This document shows positions 5,799 through 6,405 of a stretch of DNA of 6,405 nucleotides, in pieces. Source of the stretch: a bacterium. Its GTDB lineage: Bacteria; Bacteroidota; Ignavibacteria; Kapaibacteriales; UBA961. The stretch's first letter is position 1, and each line of letters opens with the position of its first letter. Where the stretch lies: assembly GCA_022844575.1 (NCBI GenBank), contig JALHLL010000202.1, forward strand, positions 1-6,405. Direction: 5' to 3'. Made by a program: the position numbers and the translations under genes. The notes below the pieces were generated by a model. It saw only the letters and a program-made list of their open reading frames with translations. It made no database searches and had not been told where the DNA came from.

Positions 5799-6405
5799 TT
5801 ACTCTACTAATTCATCATATAAACTTCTTAAAAGTACTTGCAGTTGTAAGCGACCTCTGTTTATTCTCGATTTTACCGTACCTACTTCAATTCCCTCAAT
5901 CATCGCAATTTCATCATAACTTAATTCCTGAACATCTCTCATTATTACCATCATTCTATGATTCGGTGGTAAGCTCATCAGTGCTTTCTGTATAATCTGT
6001 GCCGCTATGGTCGAATCCACACGTGAATCCGGCATATAACTTTCATCAATAATCTGTGTTCTTTCCTCATCCCCGTCTTCATAATTCGCATCCAATGTCA
6101 ACTTAGGTCTTGTTAACGCTTTTGAAAATTCCGACCTTGCCAAATTTGCCGCTATTGTAAAAATCCAATTACTGAACTTATCATTACCCGTAAACGTATT
6201 ACAAAAACGGAATACTCGAACAAATACCTCCTGTGCAACATCAACGGCAGTTTCGTAAACACCTACGTATCGAAAAATAAAAGTAATGATGCGTTCTTTA
6301 TAGCGTCGCATCAATAGAATCATTACATCGCGCTCGCCTTGTTGCAATAGGTGCATCAACTCCTCGTCGCTTTTATTATTCCATTCCGTATAAACGTTAT
6401 TTATT
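5799..6405 (-). CDS. ECF (sigma-70 family) RNA polymerase sigma factor, 5' end outside window
   Basis: The frame stays open to the right edge, giving 201 residues without a start. In-window order: a short leader with SDEELMHLLQQGERDVM, then region 2 with RRYKERIITFIFRYVG, AQEVFVRVF and FSNWIFTIAANLARSEF (about residues 33-93), a charged acidic linker (LDANYEDGDEERTQI), and region 4 with LMSLPPNHRMMVIMRDV and the helix-turn-helix LSYDEIAMIEGIEVGTVKSR (about 161-180). This is the complete sigma2-sigma4 core of an ECF factor, which normally totals 180-200 residues, so the true start is probably only a few codons beyond the edge. A TTG at 6357-6359 could be read as a start, but it encodes Leu inside the conserved SDEELM stretch and is almost surely internal. 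It heads an operon with the putative membrane anti-sigma factor, so its release from the membrane protein likely controls activity. Its target promoters cannot be inferred here. Confidence 0.93.
   Translation of the reverse strand, partial: INNVYTEWNNKSDEELMHLLQQGERDVMILLMRRYKERIITFIFRYVGVYETAVDVAQEVFVRVFRFCNTFTGNDKFSNWIFTIAANLARSEFSKALTRPKLTLDANYEDGDEERTQIIDESYMPDSRVDSTIAAQIIQKALMSLPPNHRMMVIMRDVQELSYDEIAMIEGIEVGTVKSRINRGRLQLQVLLRSLYDELVE

Noticed and set aside
5229..5995. Plus-strand frames opposite the sigma and membrane protein genes
   Set aside because: They are antisense to genes with clear family or architectural support and encode Phe/Leu/Ser-rich shadow sequence.
1..6405. CRISPR arrays, tRNA or rRNA genes, transposases, toxin-antitoxin or defence genes
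   Set aside because: No regularly spaced repeats, no cloverleaf-like or rRNA-like stretch and no such protein motifs were seen on reading both strands by eye.

Overview
This is an AT-rich stretch of ordinary bacterial chromosome carrying nine genes, two of them cut by the window edges. I see no RNA gene, CRISPR array, insertion sequence or phage gene. The envelope genes (a beta-barrel protein ending in Phe and two lipoproteins with clean lipoboxes) show a diderm bacterium. The mix of Shine-Dalgarno (SD) and SD-less starts, the low GC and the protein styles suggest the Bacteroidota/Chlorobiota/Ignavibacteria-Kapabacteria neighbourhood. That placement is inference only, and a marker-gene search would be needed to settle it.

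Left part (1-1390, plus strand): the C-terminal end of an outer-membrane beta-barrel protein is followed by two closely spaced lipoprotein genes. The first has a BamE/SmpA-like domain. The second belongs to a conserved but functionally unknown lipoprotein type. The pair ends at an intrinsic terminator whose right arm overlaps the stop codon of the converging gene.

Middle (1389-3611, minus strand): a two-gene operon reads leftwards, a CoA-transferase of the 4-hydroxybutyrate/acetyl-CoA hydrolase family followed 17 nt later by a ten-helix EamA/DMT transporter. A 112-bp divergent intergenic region separates it from the plus-strand genes.

Right-centre (3724-5085, plus strand): a HAD-IA hydrolase with all four motifs and a complete peptide deformylase, ending at a GC-rich terminator.

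Right end (5170-6405, minus strand): an ECF sigma factor, whose start lies beyond the window, is followed by a single-pass membrane protein that looks like its membrane-tethered regulator (putative anti-sigma factor). The pair ends at a strong terminator with a nine-base U tract. Two independent terminators therefore face each other between deformylase and sigma operon.

No gene shows a frameshift or internal stop. Nothing here clearly amounts to a new system. The best leads are the lipoprotein pair of unknown function, the zinc-finger-less sigma-associated membrane protein, and the coupling of a CoA-transferase with a DMT exporter.
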